From: Lentzea sp. NBRC 102530 | GTDB taxonomy: Bacteria > Actinomycetota > Actinomycetes > Mycobacteriales > Pseudonocardiaceae | NCBI RefSeq assembly: GCF_030269365.1 | Contig: NZ_BSTF01000002.1 | Coordinates: 124,001-188,000, forward strand | DNA length: 64,000 bases | Direction of reading: 5' to 3' | In this document: piece by piece, positions 9,917 through 19,400 of the stretch | Layout of the letters: each line of letters opens with the position of its first letter | Position numbering within the stretch: the stretch's first letter is position 1 | Made by a program: the position numbers and the translations under genes | Notes under the pieces: generated by a model | The model's input: the letters and a program-made list of their open reading frames with translations, nothing else | Database searches by the model: none | Told to the model about the DNA's origin: nothing

Positions 9917-12900
9917 GTGAACATGCTGTCGGATCGAGATCGGGTGCTGTGCCTGAGCCCTTTCAGCACCCCCAACCCGGCCCTCGTGGTCGCCGCCGAA
10001 CGGGCGGGCGCACTCGGTGTGCTCGACCTCGGACCGCACGCCGCCGCCGACCTCGCGCGGGTCGCCGCACGACACCCGCGCTCGTTCGGGGTGCGGGTGC
10101 ACGGGCCGTTGGCGGTGCCGCTCCCGGATGCCGTCGACACGGTGGTGGTCGATCTTGCCCGCTACCGCCCGAACCCTGCTGAACTGGGCGAACGCCGCCT
10201 CCTCGCGGTCGTCACCTCGGTGGCGGAGGCTGCTGCGGCGATCGAGCACGGGGCGGCCGGGTTGATCGCGAAGGGTGCCGAGTCCGGCGGCCGAGTGGGT
10301 GGATCGCCCGCGTTCGTGTTGCTCCAGCAGGTGCTCGCGCTGACCGATCTGCCGGTCTGGGTGGCCGGGTCGATCGGGCCGGACACCGCCGCGGCGGCCC
10401 TCGCCGGCGGTGCCCGCGGGGTCGTGCTGGAAGGGCAGCTCGCACTCGTGGCGGAGGCCCGAAAACATATTTCCGGCGAAATTGTCAACGCGGTCCGGAT
10501 GATGGACGGCGCCGACACCGTCGTGAACGACGGGTTACGCGTGCATGTTCGTCAAAACGCGCTCGAAATTGGTCAAGAAGGTTCCTTTGCTGATTCTTAC
10601 CGTACCTCGTTCGGGACCGTCGGAGGTGTCGTCGGGGCCATTGCGCGAGGTGTGACCGAGAATCTCACCCTGGCGGGTGAGCGGAGGTCCGTCCGGCCGG
10701 GCGGACCGTTCTGCGACCGGGTGCCCGGCCTGCGTTACCCCATCGCGCAGGGGCCGATGACGCGTGTCAGCGACCAGCCCGCGTTCGCCGCCGCCGTCGC
10801 GGAAGGCGGCGCGCTGCCGTTCCTCGCGCTCGCGCTGATGGAGGGCGACGCGGTCCGCGCACTGCTCGACGAGACGGCGGCCGAGCTCGGCGAACGGCCG
10901 TGGGGCGTCGGTCTGCTCGGCTTCGCGCCGGCAGAACTCCGGGCCCGCCAGATGGCGGCCGTGCTCGCGGTCAAACCCCGGTACGCGATCGTCGCCGGCG
11001 GCACGCCCGCGCAGGCCCGCGAACTGGAGGACGCCGGCATCGAGGCGTTCCTGCACGTGCCGTCACCCGCGTTGCTGCGCCGGTTCCTCGACGAGGGCGC
11101 GCGCAAGTTCGTCTTCGAGGGTTCGGAGTGCGGCGGGCACACCGGCCCGCGCACCAGCTTCACGTTGTGGCAGCAGCAGATCGACGTGCTCAAAGGACGG
11201 GAGAAGGACCTCGCCGACGTCACCGCGCTGTTCGCGGGCGGGATCCACGACGCCCGCTCGGCCGCGATGATCGACGCCATGACCGCGCCGATCGCGGCGA
11301 ACGGCGCGGCGATCGGCGTGCTGGTCGGCACCGCGTACCTGTTCACCGAGGAAGCCGTGACGCACGGCGCGATCCAGCCGGTGTTCCAGCAGGTCGCGCT
11401 GGAGTGCGAGGACACCGCGCTGCTGGAGACCTCGCCCGGCCACGCCGTCCGCTGCGCCCAGACGTCCTATGTGGACACCTTCGAGCAGGCGCGTGGCGAA
11501 CTCGAAAGCCTGTCCAAGCAGGAGAGCTGGGAGCGGCTCGAACAGCTCAACCTCGGCAGGCTCCGGCTCGCCAGCCGCGGCCTCGTGCGCGAGAACGGGG
11601 TGCTCACCGAGGTCGGCGAGGACGAGCAACGCCGCGAAGGCATGTTCATGATCGGCCAGGTCGCCACCCTGCGCCACGATCGCACCACGATCGCGCAGCT
11701 GCACGAGGACATCACTTCCGGGGTGCTCCCCGAAACCGTTCACGAGACCACCGAGACGCAGCCGCTCGACATCGCCATCGTCGGCATGGCCGCGATCATG
11801 CCGGGCGCCCGCGACGTCGCCGAGTTCTGGGCCAACGTGCTCGCGGGCACCGACTCGATCACCGAGATCCCGCCGGACCGCTGGTCGCCCGAACGCTACG
11901 GCAGCCCGTTCCGCTGGGGCGGCTTCATCCCGCGCACGGCGTTCGACCCGTTGGCGTACGGCATCCCGCCCGCCTCGCTGACCTCGATCGAACCCGCTCA
12001 GCTGCTGGCGCTGGAAGTCTCCGCGAAAGCACTGCGGGACGCCGGGTACGCCACCCGCGTGTTCGACCGCGAACGCACGTCGGTGATCTTCGGCGCGGAG
12101 GCCGGTGCCGACCTCGCGAACGCCTACACGGTCCGCACCGCGTTGCCCGCGCTGGGCGTCCGCGGCCTCGAAGACCACCTGCCGGCGCTCACCGAGGACT
12201 CGTTCCCCGGCGTGCTCGGCAACGTCATCGCGGGCCGCGTCGCGAACCGGCTCGACCTCGGCGGCGCGAACTACACCGTCGACGCCGCCTGCGCGTCCAG
12301 CCTCGCCGCGCTCGACGTGGCGTGCAAGGAACTCGTCGGCGGCACCAGCGACATGGTCCTGTGCGGCGCGGTCGACCTGCACAACAGCGCGCACGACTAC
12401 GAGATGTTCGCGTCGGTCAAGGCCCTGTCCGCCCAGGGCCGTTGTGCCACCTTCGACTCGGCCGCGGACGGCATCGCGCTCGGCGAGGGCGTCGCGGCGG
12501 TCGTGCTGAAGCGCCTCGCCGACGCCGAACGCGACGGCGACCGGGTGTACGCGGTGATCAAGGGCATCGGCGCGTCCAGCGACGGCCGGTCGAGGGGCCT
12601 CACCGCACCCCGGCCGGAAGGCCAGCAGCGCGCCCTGAAACGTGCCTACGCCTCGGCCGGGCTACCGGTCACCGAGGTCGGCCTGGTCGAGGCGCACGGC
12701 ACCGGCACCGTCGTCGGCGACCGCACCGAACTCGCGGCGCTCACCGAGATGTTCGCCGGCCTCGAACCCGGCACCTGCACGATCGGCTCGGTCAAGTCGC
12801 AGATCGGCCACACCAAGTGCGCGGCGGGCCTCGCGGGCGTGATCAAGGCGGCGCTGGCCGTGCACACCGGCATCCGGCCCGGCACGCTGCACGTCAAGCA

Positions 12901-15900
12901 GCCCAACGCCTTCTGGGACGCGGCCACCAGCCCGTTCACCTTCGGCCACCGCACGTGGGCGAGCCGGCACCGGGTCGCGGGCGTCAGCGCGTTCGGCTTC
13001 GGCGGCACGAACTTCCACACCGTGCTCACCGGCTACCCCGGCGCCGACGAACCCCGGCACGGCCTGACCGCCTGGCCCGCCGAGCTGTTCCTGATCCGCG
13101 GCGACGCACACGCGGAAGCCGCTCGTCTCAAGACTTTGGCCGACGAGCGGACGCCGTTGCGAGAACTGGCGGCGGCCTGCGGCACCGGACCGGTTCAGGC
13201 GGCGTTCGTGGTCAGCGATCACGCCGCGCTGCGGAAGGCGCTCGACGACGTCGAGGCCGGGCGCGAGTCGGACGTGGTGTCGTGGCGCACCGGCGAACGG
13301 CCGCGGGTCGCGTTCCTGTACCCCGGTCAGGGCAGTCAGCGGCCGGGCATGCTGCTCGACCTCGTCACGGCCTTCCCCCGCCTGCAGGACTTCCTGGACG
13401 CCCGGTACGAGCGGGTGATGTACCCGCCCGCCGCGCTGACCGCGGAGGACGTCGCCCGGCAACGCGCCGAGATCACCGACACCCGCAACGCCCAGCCGGC
13501 GCTCGGCATCGCCGGGCTCATGGTCACCGCGCTGCTGGATTCCGTCGGCGTGCGGCCGGACCTGGCCGGTGGGCACAGCTACGGCGAGCTGGTCGCGTTG
13601 TCGGCGGCCGGTGTGTTCGGCACCCGGGAACTCCTGGACCTCAGCGCCGCACGGGCCGCGGCCATGCTGGAGGCGGTCGGCGAGGACCCCGGCACGATGG
13701 CCGCCGTGACGGCCTCGATCGACGCCGTGGAAGCGTTGCTGCCCAACGACGTCGTGGTGGCCAACCACAACTCGCCCGACCAGGTCGTGATCTCCGGCCC
13801 GACCGAGGCCGTGCACCGCGCGGTCGACCAACTCCGGGACGCCGGGTTGACGGTGAAGAACATCCCGGTCGCCGCCGCGTTCCACAGCCCGCTGATGGCC
13901 GGTGCGCGCGACCGGTTCGCCGTGGAGCTGGCCGGGATCGAGACCGGTGAGCCGCGGTTCCCGGTGTGGTCCAACGTGTCCGCGCGGCCGCACACCGACG
14001 TCCGCGCAGGGCTGTCCGCGCAACTCGCGGGCCGCGTCCGGTTCGTGGACCAGGTCGAGTCGATGTACCAGGCGGGCGCGCGGATCTTCGTCGAGGCCGG
14101 ACCCGGCGGCGTGCTCACGTCGCTGGTGGGCAGGACCCTCGGTGACCGGCCGCACCAGGCGTTGCGCTGCGACGACCACGTGACGTTCCTGCGCACGCTC
14201 GCCGCACTCGCGGTCGCCGGTGTCGAGGTGGACACCGCGCCGCTGTTCGAGGACAGGGCCGAACCGGCCACGGCCGTGCCGCCGCGGCCGGGCTGGTACG
14301 TGGATGGAGGTCTCGTGCGGGACGCGAACGGCAACGCACTGCCCGGTGGGCTGCGGCCCGCGACCGAGTTCCCGACCCTGAAGGTGGGGTCCGGACTGGG
14401 CCGGGACGAGATCGTCGAGAAGTTCCTGGACGGCATGCGGGACGCGGTCAGCGCCCAGCGCGACGTCCTGCTGAGCTACCTCGGCACCGCGCCCGCCGAG
14501 GTGCCCGCGCCGAGGCAGGTCATCGACCAGCACCCCGTCGTGGTCGCGGAACCCGTGGCCAAGCCGCAGGAGGACGTCGGCGCGGTCGTGCTGCGGACGA
14601 TCAGCGCCCGCACCGGCTACCCGGTCGAGATGCTGCAACCGGGCCTGGACCTCGAAGCCGACCTGTCGATCGACTCGATCAAGCGGACCGAGATCGTCGG
14701 CGAGCTGGTCGCGGAACTGGGCGCGGCGGGCGAGGTCGACGAACTGGCGCAGCTCAAGACGATCGAGGGGATCGTCGGCTGGTTCGGGGCCGCGACCCCG
14801 GTCGCGGCACGGGGCTTGGACGTCCGGGCCGTGGTGCTGAGGACGATCAGCACGCGGACGGGCTACCCGGTCGAGATGCTGCAACCAGGTCTGGACCTCG
14901 AAGCCGACCTGTCCATCGACTCGATCAAGCGCGCCGAGATCGTCGGCGAGCTGGCCCAGGAACTGGGGGCGCCGGGCGAGGTCGACGAGCTGGCGCAGCT
15001 CAAGACGATCGACGGGATCGTCGCCTGGTTCGGCGACACACCGGCCCTGCCGGCCGCACCCGTCGTCGCCGCTCCCGAAGTCGTGCCGGGTTCGACCGGA
15101 CGGCTGGTGCGGCTCGTGCCCCAGGTCGTCCCGGCCGACCCCGCCAGTCCCACCGATCTCACGGGCAGGTCCGTGCTGATCATCGACGACAACGGCATCG
15201 GCCTCGAACTCGCCGACCTCCTCGAACGGCACGAGGCCGTGCCGCGCGTCGAGCCCGCGTTCCCGGACGACCTGACCGGCGTGGACGTCGTCGTGCGGCT
15301 GCAGGCCCGGCTGCCGGAGGCGTTCAGCGAGGTCAAGGCGTGCGTGAGGAGCGGCGTCGCGCTCGTCGTCGTGACCACCGGCGGCGGCACGTTCGGCTTC
15401 GACCACCAGCCCGACGAACTGCCCGCGGACATCGGCCTGCACGGCCTGATCCGCACGGCCGCGCTGGAGTACCCGGACCTCGTGGTGCGCTCGGTCGACG
15501 TCAACCCCAAGGAGAGCCACCGCGACATCGCCACCGCCCTGCTCGCCGAGATCGGCCCGGGCCCGGCCGTCGTCGGGTACACGGCAGGGCGTCGTCAGGT
15601 GATCGAGGCCGTCGAAACCGTGCTCCCGCAGGGAGAACTCGGCCTCGACGCCGACAGCGTCGTGCTGCTGACCGGTGGCGCCCGCGGCATCACCGCGCTG
15701 GCCGCCACCGCGCTCGCCGAACGCACCGGGTGCCACGTCGAGCTGATCGGCCGCACGCCGATCGCCGCCGAGGACCACCGGCTGGGCCACGCCACCACCG
15801 AGCCCGAGCTGGTGAGGGCGTTGTTCGAGCTGGGGGAGAAGGAGAACGTCCCGGCCAAGGCGCGCGAGGTTCTCGCCGAACGCGAGGTCCGCGCCACCAT

Positions 15901-16423
15901 GGAACGGTTGCGCGACAAGGCCTCCAGCGTCCGGTACCACGAGTGCGACGTCACCGACGCCGAGGCCGTCCGCAGGGTCGTCGACGACATCACCGCCCGG
16001 TTCGGCCGGCTCGACGGCGTCATCCACGGCGCGGGAGTGCTGGACGACAAGCTGATCGAGGCCAAGACGCAGGAGTCGTTCGACCGCGTCTGGGCCACGA
16101 AGGTGGTAGGAGCCAAGGCGTTCAGCGACGGCTTCCTGGTCCTGTTCGGCAGCGTCAGCGGTGTGTTCGGCAACCGCGGCCAGGCCGACTACGCGGCCGC
16201 CAACGACGCGCTCGACCGGATGGCCCGGTTCTGGGGCGCACAGCGCAGGGTCGTCGCCGTCGACTGGGGTCCCTGGGCCGGGGCGGGCATGGCCGTCGGG
16301 CTCGCCGACGAGTACGCGCGCCGCGGCATCCCGCTGATCGAACCGGGCCAGGGCGTCGACGCGCTGCTCAACGAGATCGCGACCGGCCAGGACGTGCAGG
16401 TGGTCTACCGATGGGAGGCATAG
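9917..16423 (+). CDS. Pfa-like iterative synthase: tandem FMN barrels-KS-AT-ACP-ACP-KR
   Basis: A 2168-residue megasynthase resembling a fusion of PfaD (enoyl reductase) and PfaA of polyunsaturated fatty acid synthases. Residues 5-190 form a short nitronate-monooxygenase-like barrel (IAKGAESGGRVGG, AGSIGPDTAAAALAGGA). Residues 270-590 form a second full barrel (YPIAQGPMTRVSDQPAF, FEGSECGGHTGPR). KS spans 617-1040 with Cys792 in DAACASS plus EAHGTGT and IGHTKC. AT starts near 1130 with Ser1221 in GHSYGE, the PUFA-type elbow. Two ACPs follow with Ser1587 and Ser1669 in LSIDSIKR, close to the PUFA ACP motif LGIDSIKR. KR begins near 1915 (LLTGGARGIT, DYAAANDALDRM). GTG 9917 sits 8 bases after GAGGAAG; GTG 9908 and ATG 9923 are alternatives. 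Residue 207 is a TTA codon in an AT-rich linker. The product is unknown; a reduced or partly unsaturated lipid chain is inferred. Confidence 0.9.
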   Translation: MNMLSDRDRVLCLSPFSTPNPALVVAAERAGALGVLDLGPHAAADLARVAARHPRSFGVRVHGPLAVPLPDAVDTVVVDLARYRPNPAELGERRLLAVVTSVAEAAAAIEHGAAGLIAKGAESGGRVGGSPAFVLLQQVLALTDLPVWVAGSIGPDTAAAALAGGARGVVLEGQLALVAEARKHISGEIVNAVRMMDGADTVVNDGLRVHVRQNALEIGQEGSFADSYRTSFGTVGGVVGAIARGVTENLTLAGERRSVRPGGPFCDRVPGLRYPIAQGPMTRVSDQPAFAAAVAEGGALPFLALALMEGDAVRALLDETAAELGERPWGVGLLGFAPAELRARQMAAVLAVKPRYAIVAGGTPAQARELEDAGIEAFLHVPSPALLRRFLDEGARKFVFEGSECGGHTGPRTSFTLWQQQIDVLKGREKDLADVTALFAGGIHDARSAAMIDAMTAPIAANGAAIGVLVGTAYLFTEEAVTHGAIQPVFQQVALECEDTALLETSPGHAVRCAQTSYVDTFEQARGELESLSKQESWERLEQLNLGRLRLASRGLVRENGVLTEVGEDEQRREGMFMIGQVATLRHDRTTIAQLHEDITSGVLPETVHETTETQPLDIAIVGMAAIMPGARDVAEFWANVLAGTDSITEIPPDRWSPERYGSPFRWGGFIPRTAFDPLAYGIPPASLTSIEPAQLLALEVSAKALRDAGYATRVFDRERTSVIFGAEAGADLANAYTVRTALPALGVRGLEDHLPALTEDSFPGVLGNVIAGRVANRLDLGGANYTVDAACASSLAALDVACKELVGGTSDMVLCGAVDLHNSAHDYEMFASVKALSAQGRCATFDSAADGIALGEGVAAVVLKRLADAERDGDRVYAVIKGIGASSDGRSRGLTAPRPEGQQRALKRAYASAGLPVTEVGLVEAHGTGTVVGDRTELAALTEMFAGLEPGTCTIGSVKSQIGHTKCAAGLAGVIKAALAVHTGIRPGTLHVKQPNAFWDAATSPFTFGHRTWASRHRVAGVSAFGFGGTNFHTVLTGYPGADEPRHGLTAWPAELFLIRGDAHAEAARLKTLADERTPLRELAAACGTGPVQAAFVVSDHAALRKALDDVEAGRESDVVSWRTGERPRVAFLYPGQGSQRPGMLLDLVTAFPRLQDFLDARYERVMYPPAALTAEDVARQRAEITDTRNAQPALGIAGLMVTALLDSVGVRPDLAGGHSYGELVALSAAGVFGTRELLDLSAARAAAMLEAVGEDPGTMAAVTASIDAVEALLPNDVVVANHNSPDQVVISGPTEAVHRAVDQLRDAGLTVKNIPVAAAFHSPLMAGARDRFAVELAGIETGEPRFPVWSNVSARPHTDVRAGLSAQLAGRVRFVDQVESMYQAGARIFVEAGPGGVLTSLVGRTLGDRPHQALRCDDHVTFLRTLAALAVAGVEVDTAPLFEDRAEPATAVPPRPGWYVDGGLVRDANGNALPGGLRPATEFPTLKVGSGLGRDEIVEKFLDGMRDAVSAQRDVLLSYLGTAPAEVPAPRQVIDQHPVVVAEPVAKPQEDVGAVVLRTISARTGYPVEMLQPGLDLEADLSIDSIKRTEIVGELVAELGAAGEVDELAQLKTIEGIVGWFGAATPVAARGLDVRAVVLRTISTRTGYPVEMLQPGLDLEADLSIDSIKRAEIVGELAQELGAPGEVDELAQLKTIDGIVAWFGDTPALPAAPVVAAPEVVPGSTGRLVRLVPQVVPADPASPTDLTGRSVLIIDDNGIGLELADLLERHEAVPRVEPAFPDDLTGVDVVVRLQARLPEAFSEVKACVRSGVALVVVTTGGGTFGFDHQPDELPADIGLHGLIRTAALEYPDLVVRSVDVNPKESHRDIATALLAEIGPGPAVVGYTAGRRQVIEAVETVLPQGELGLDADSVVLLTGGARGITALAATALAERTGCHVELIGRTPIAAEDHRLGHATTEPELVRALFELGEKENVPAKAREVLAEREVRATMERLRDKASSVRYHECDVTDAEAVRRVVDDITARFGRLDGVIHGAGVLDDKLIEAKTQESFDRVWATKVVGAKAFSDGFLVLFGSVSGVFGNRGQADYAAANDALDRMARFWGAQRRVVAVDWGPWAGAGMAVGLADEYARRGIPLIEPGQGVDALLNEIATGQDVQVVYRWEA

Positions 16424-19400
16424 CGATCGTCGGGATCGGCGCCGTCTTCCCCGGCGCCCCGGACGCGGCGGCCTTCTGGCGCAACATCGCCGGCGGTGTC
16501 GACGCGATCGGCCAGATCCCCGCGGGCCGCTGGGACCCGGCCACCTACTACGACCAGGACAGCCGCTCCGGCGACCGGTTCTACTGCCGGCGCGGCGGGT
16601 TCGTCGACGACCTCGCGGAGTTCGACCCGACCAGGTTCGGCATCATGCCGTCCACAGTGGACGGCGCGGAGCCCGACCAGCTGCTCGCCCTGGCGACGGC
16701 CGCCGAGGCCATCGCGGACGCGGGCGGCGAGGCCGTCCTGCCGTCCCGCGACCGCGTCGGCGTGGTCGTCGGGCGCGGCGGCTACCTCACGCCGGGGTGC
16801 GCGAAGCTCGACCAGCGGGTCCGGCTCGCCGACGAGGTCGTCTCCGTCGTCCAGGACCTGTTCCCGCACCTCGCCGGCAGCGAGATCGACACGGTCCGGC
16901 AGGCCATCCGCGAGCGGTTCGGGCCGGAGCAGCCCGAGTCGTCGATCGGGCTCGTGCCGAACCTCGCCGCGTCCCGCATCGCCAACCGGTTCGACCTCAA
17001 GGGCACCGCGTACACGGTCGACGCCGCCTGCGCGTCCGGGCTCGTCGCCGTCGAGCACGCCGTCCGCGAACTCCAGGAGGGCCGCGCGGACGCGATGATC
17101 GCGGGCGCCGTCCACGTGTGCCACCACCCGACGTTGTGGAGCGTGTTCACCCAGCTCAGAGCGTTGAGCCCGAGCGAACGCATCCGGCCGTTCGACGCGA
17201 ACGCCGACGGCACCCTGCTGTCCGAGGGCGTCGGCATGGTCGTGCTCAAGCGACTGGAGGACGTCGGCGACGAACGGGTCTACGCCGTCATCCGCGGCAT
17301 CGGCTCCGCGAGCGACGGCCGTGCGACCAGCATGATGACGCCGAACCCCGAGGGCCAGCTCCTCGCCGTGCACCGGGCCTGGGCCAGCGCCGGACTCGAC
17401 CCGCGCCGCGACGCGCCGGGGTTGATCGAGGCGCACGGCACCGCCACGCCCGCCGGGGACGCCGCCGAACTCCAGACGATGATCAGCGCGTTCGGCGAGC
17501 AGGGCGACGAGATCGGCATCGGCACGGTCAAGTCGATGATCGGCCACGCGATGCCCGCCGCCGGGATGGCCGGGCTGATCAAGGCGGCGCTCGCCCTGCA
17601 CCACCACACCCTTCCGCCGACCCTGCACGTCGAGAACCCGCACAGCAGCTTGACCGGCACCAGGTTCGCGCCCGTGACGAGTGCTCGCGAGTGGACCGGA
17701 CGGCACCGCGCGGTCGTCAACGCGTTCGGGTTCGGCGGGATCAACGCCCACGCGGTCCTCGACGGCCACACCATCGCGAAGCCGCGCAAGCCCGTGATGA
17801 CGTTCGCCGCCGACACCGCCGACGAACTCGCACGGGCGTTGAAGGAACGCCGGACCTCCAGCGCCGACCGGGCGTTCCGGCTCGCCATCGGCAACCCGGA
17901 CGACCGCAAGCTCGAGCTCGCCGAACGCGTGGTGCAGCAGGGCAGGGCGTGGCCGGGCCGGCACGACATCTGGTTCAGCCCGCAGCCGTTGCTCAGCAGC
18001 ACCGACCAGGTCGCGTTCCTGTTCCCCGGCTTCGAGCGCGAGTTCAGCGGCGAGGTCGTGGAGCACGCGATCGGGCTGCTCCAGGACGGCCGCAGGGAGG
18101 CCCGCGAACTCATGGCGCTCGGCATCACGCCGGGCGCGCTCGCCGGGCACAGCATGGGCGAGTGGACCGCGATGGTCGTCGGCGGCATCTACCCGACGAT
18201 CGACCAGTTCGTCGGTGCGCTCGGGCCGGGCGCGGTCGCCGTCGTCGACATCGCCTACGCCGCGCTGGGGTGCTCCGCCGGCACCGCCGAGCGGTACCTG
18301 GTGGACGGCGTCACGATCAGCCACGACAACTGCCCGCACCAGTCGGTGATCTGCGGCCCGATCGAGAAGCTCGAAGAGGTCCTCGGCACCTTGAAGGCGA
18401 ACGGCGTGATGGCGCAGCTGATGCCGTTCCGCACCGGCTTCCACACCCCGGCGCTCGCCCCGTACCTGGGCCGTGCCAAGGAGATGCTGGACGCGCTGCC
18501 GGTGCGCGCGTCGGACGTCCCGGTGTGGTCGGCGAACTCCCTCGCACCGATGGCCGCTCAGGACGTCCGCGAGCTCGTGCTGCGGCACCTGGTCGAGCCC
18601 GTCCGGTTCCGCCCGTTGCTGCAACGGCTGCACGACAACGGCTTCCGGGCGTTCGTCCAGATCGGACAGGGCAGCCTGCCCGGGTTCGTCGGCGACACGT
18701 TGCACGACAGGCCGCACATCGCCGTGAACGCCGACATCGCGCCGGAGGCGCTGTGGGCGTTCGGGCTCAAGCGCGGCACGGCGCACAGGGTCAAGCTCCG
18801 GCTCGGCACGCGGAAGATCAAGGTCGAGCCGCTGCTCAGCCAACCCGCGTTGAGCACCGAACCGATCGCGGACGACAGCCCGATGTCCGCCGCCGTCACC
18901 AAGCTCCTCGCACACACCAACGCCGTGGCGCGCGAGGTCGCCGGCGCGCTGCGGCCGAACGAGGCGGGCTTCACCCGCGAGTTCTCGCTGCGGACCATGC
19001 CGGAACTCGTCGACCACTCGGTGTTCCCGCAGGCGCCCGGCTGGCCGGACCTCGCCGACGGGTTCCCGATCGTGCCCGCGACCGGCCTGCTGGAGGTGTT
19101 CGCCGACGCCGCGCGCAGGCTCACCGGCGGCGCGGTGCACGGGTTCGACCAGGTCAGGGCCAAGCGCTGGCTCACCGCGCTGCCCGCCACCACGGTCAAG
19201 GTCTCGGCCCGGTCCGAAGGCCCGGACCGGGTCGTCGTGAAGGTCGGCGACTACGCCGAGGGCGTCGTGCTGATGTCCCCGCAGACCCCCGAACGCGTCG
19301 GCAGGCAGCTCGAAGGGGTGCGCGAGGCCCCGGTGCCGGCCGCCGAGCTGTACCGCGACAACTGGATGTTCCACGGACCGGCGTTCGCGGGCGTCACGAA

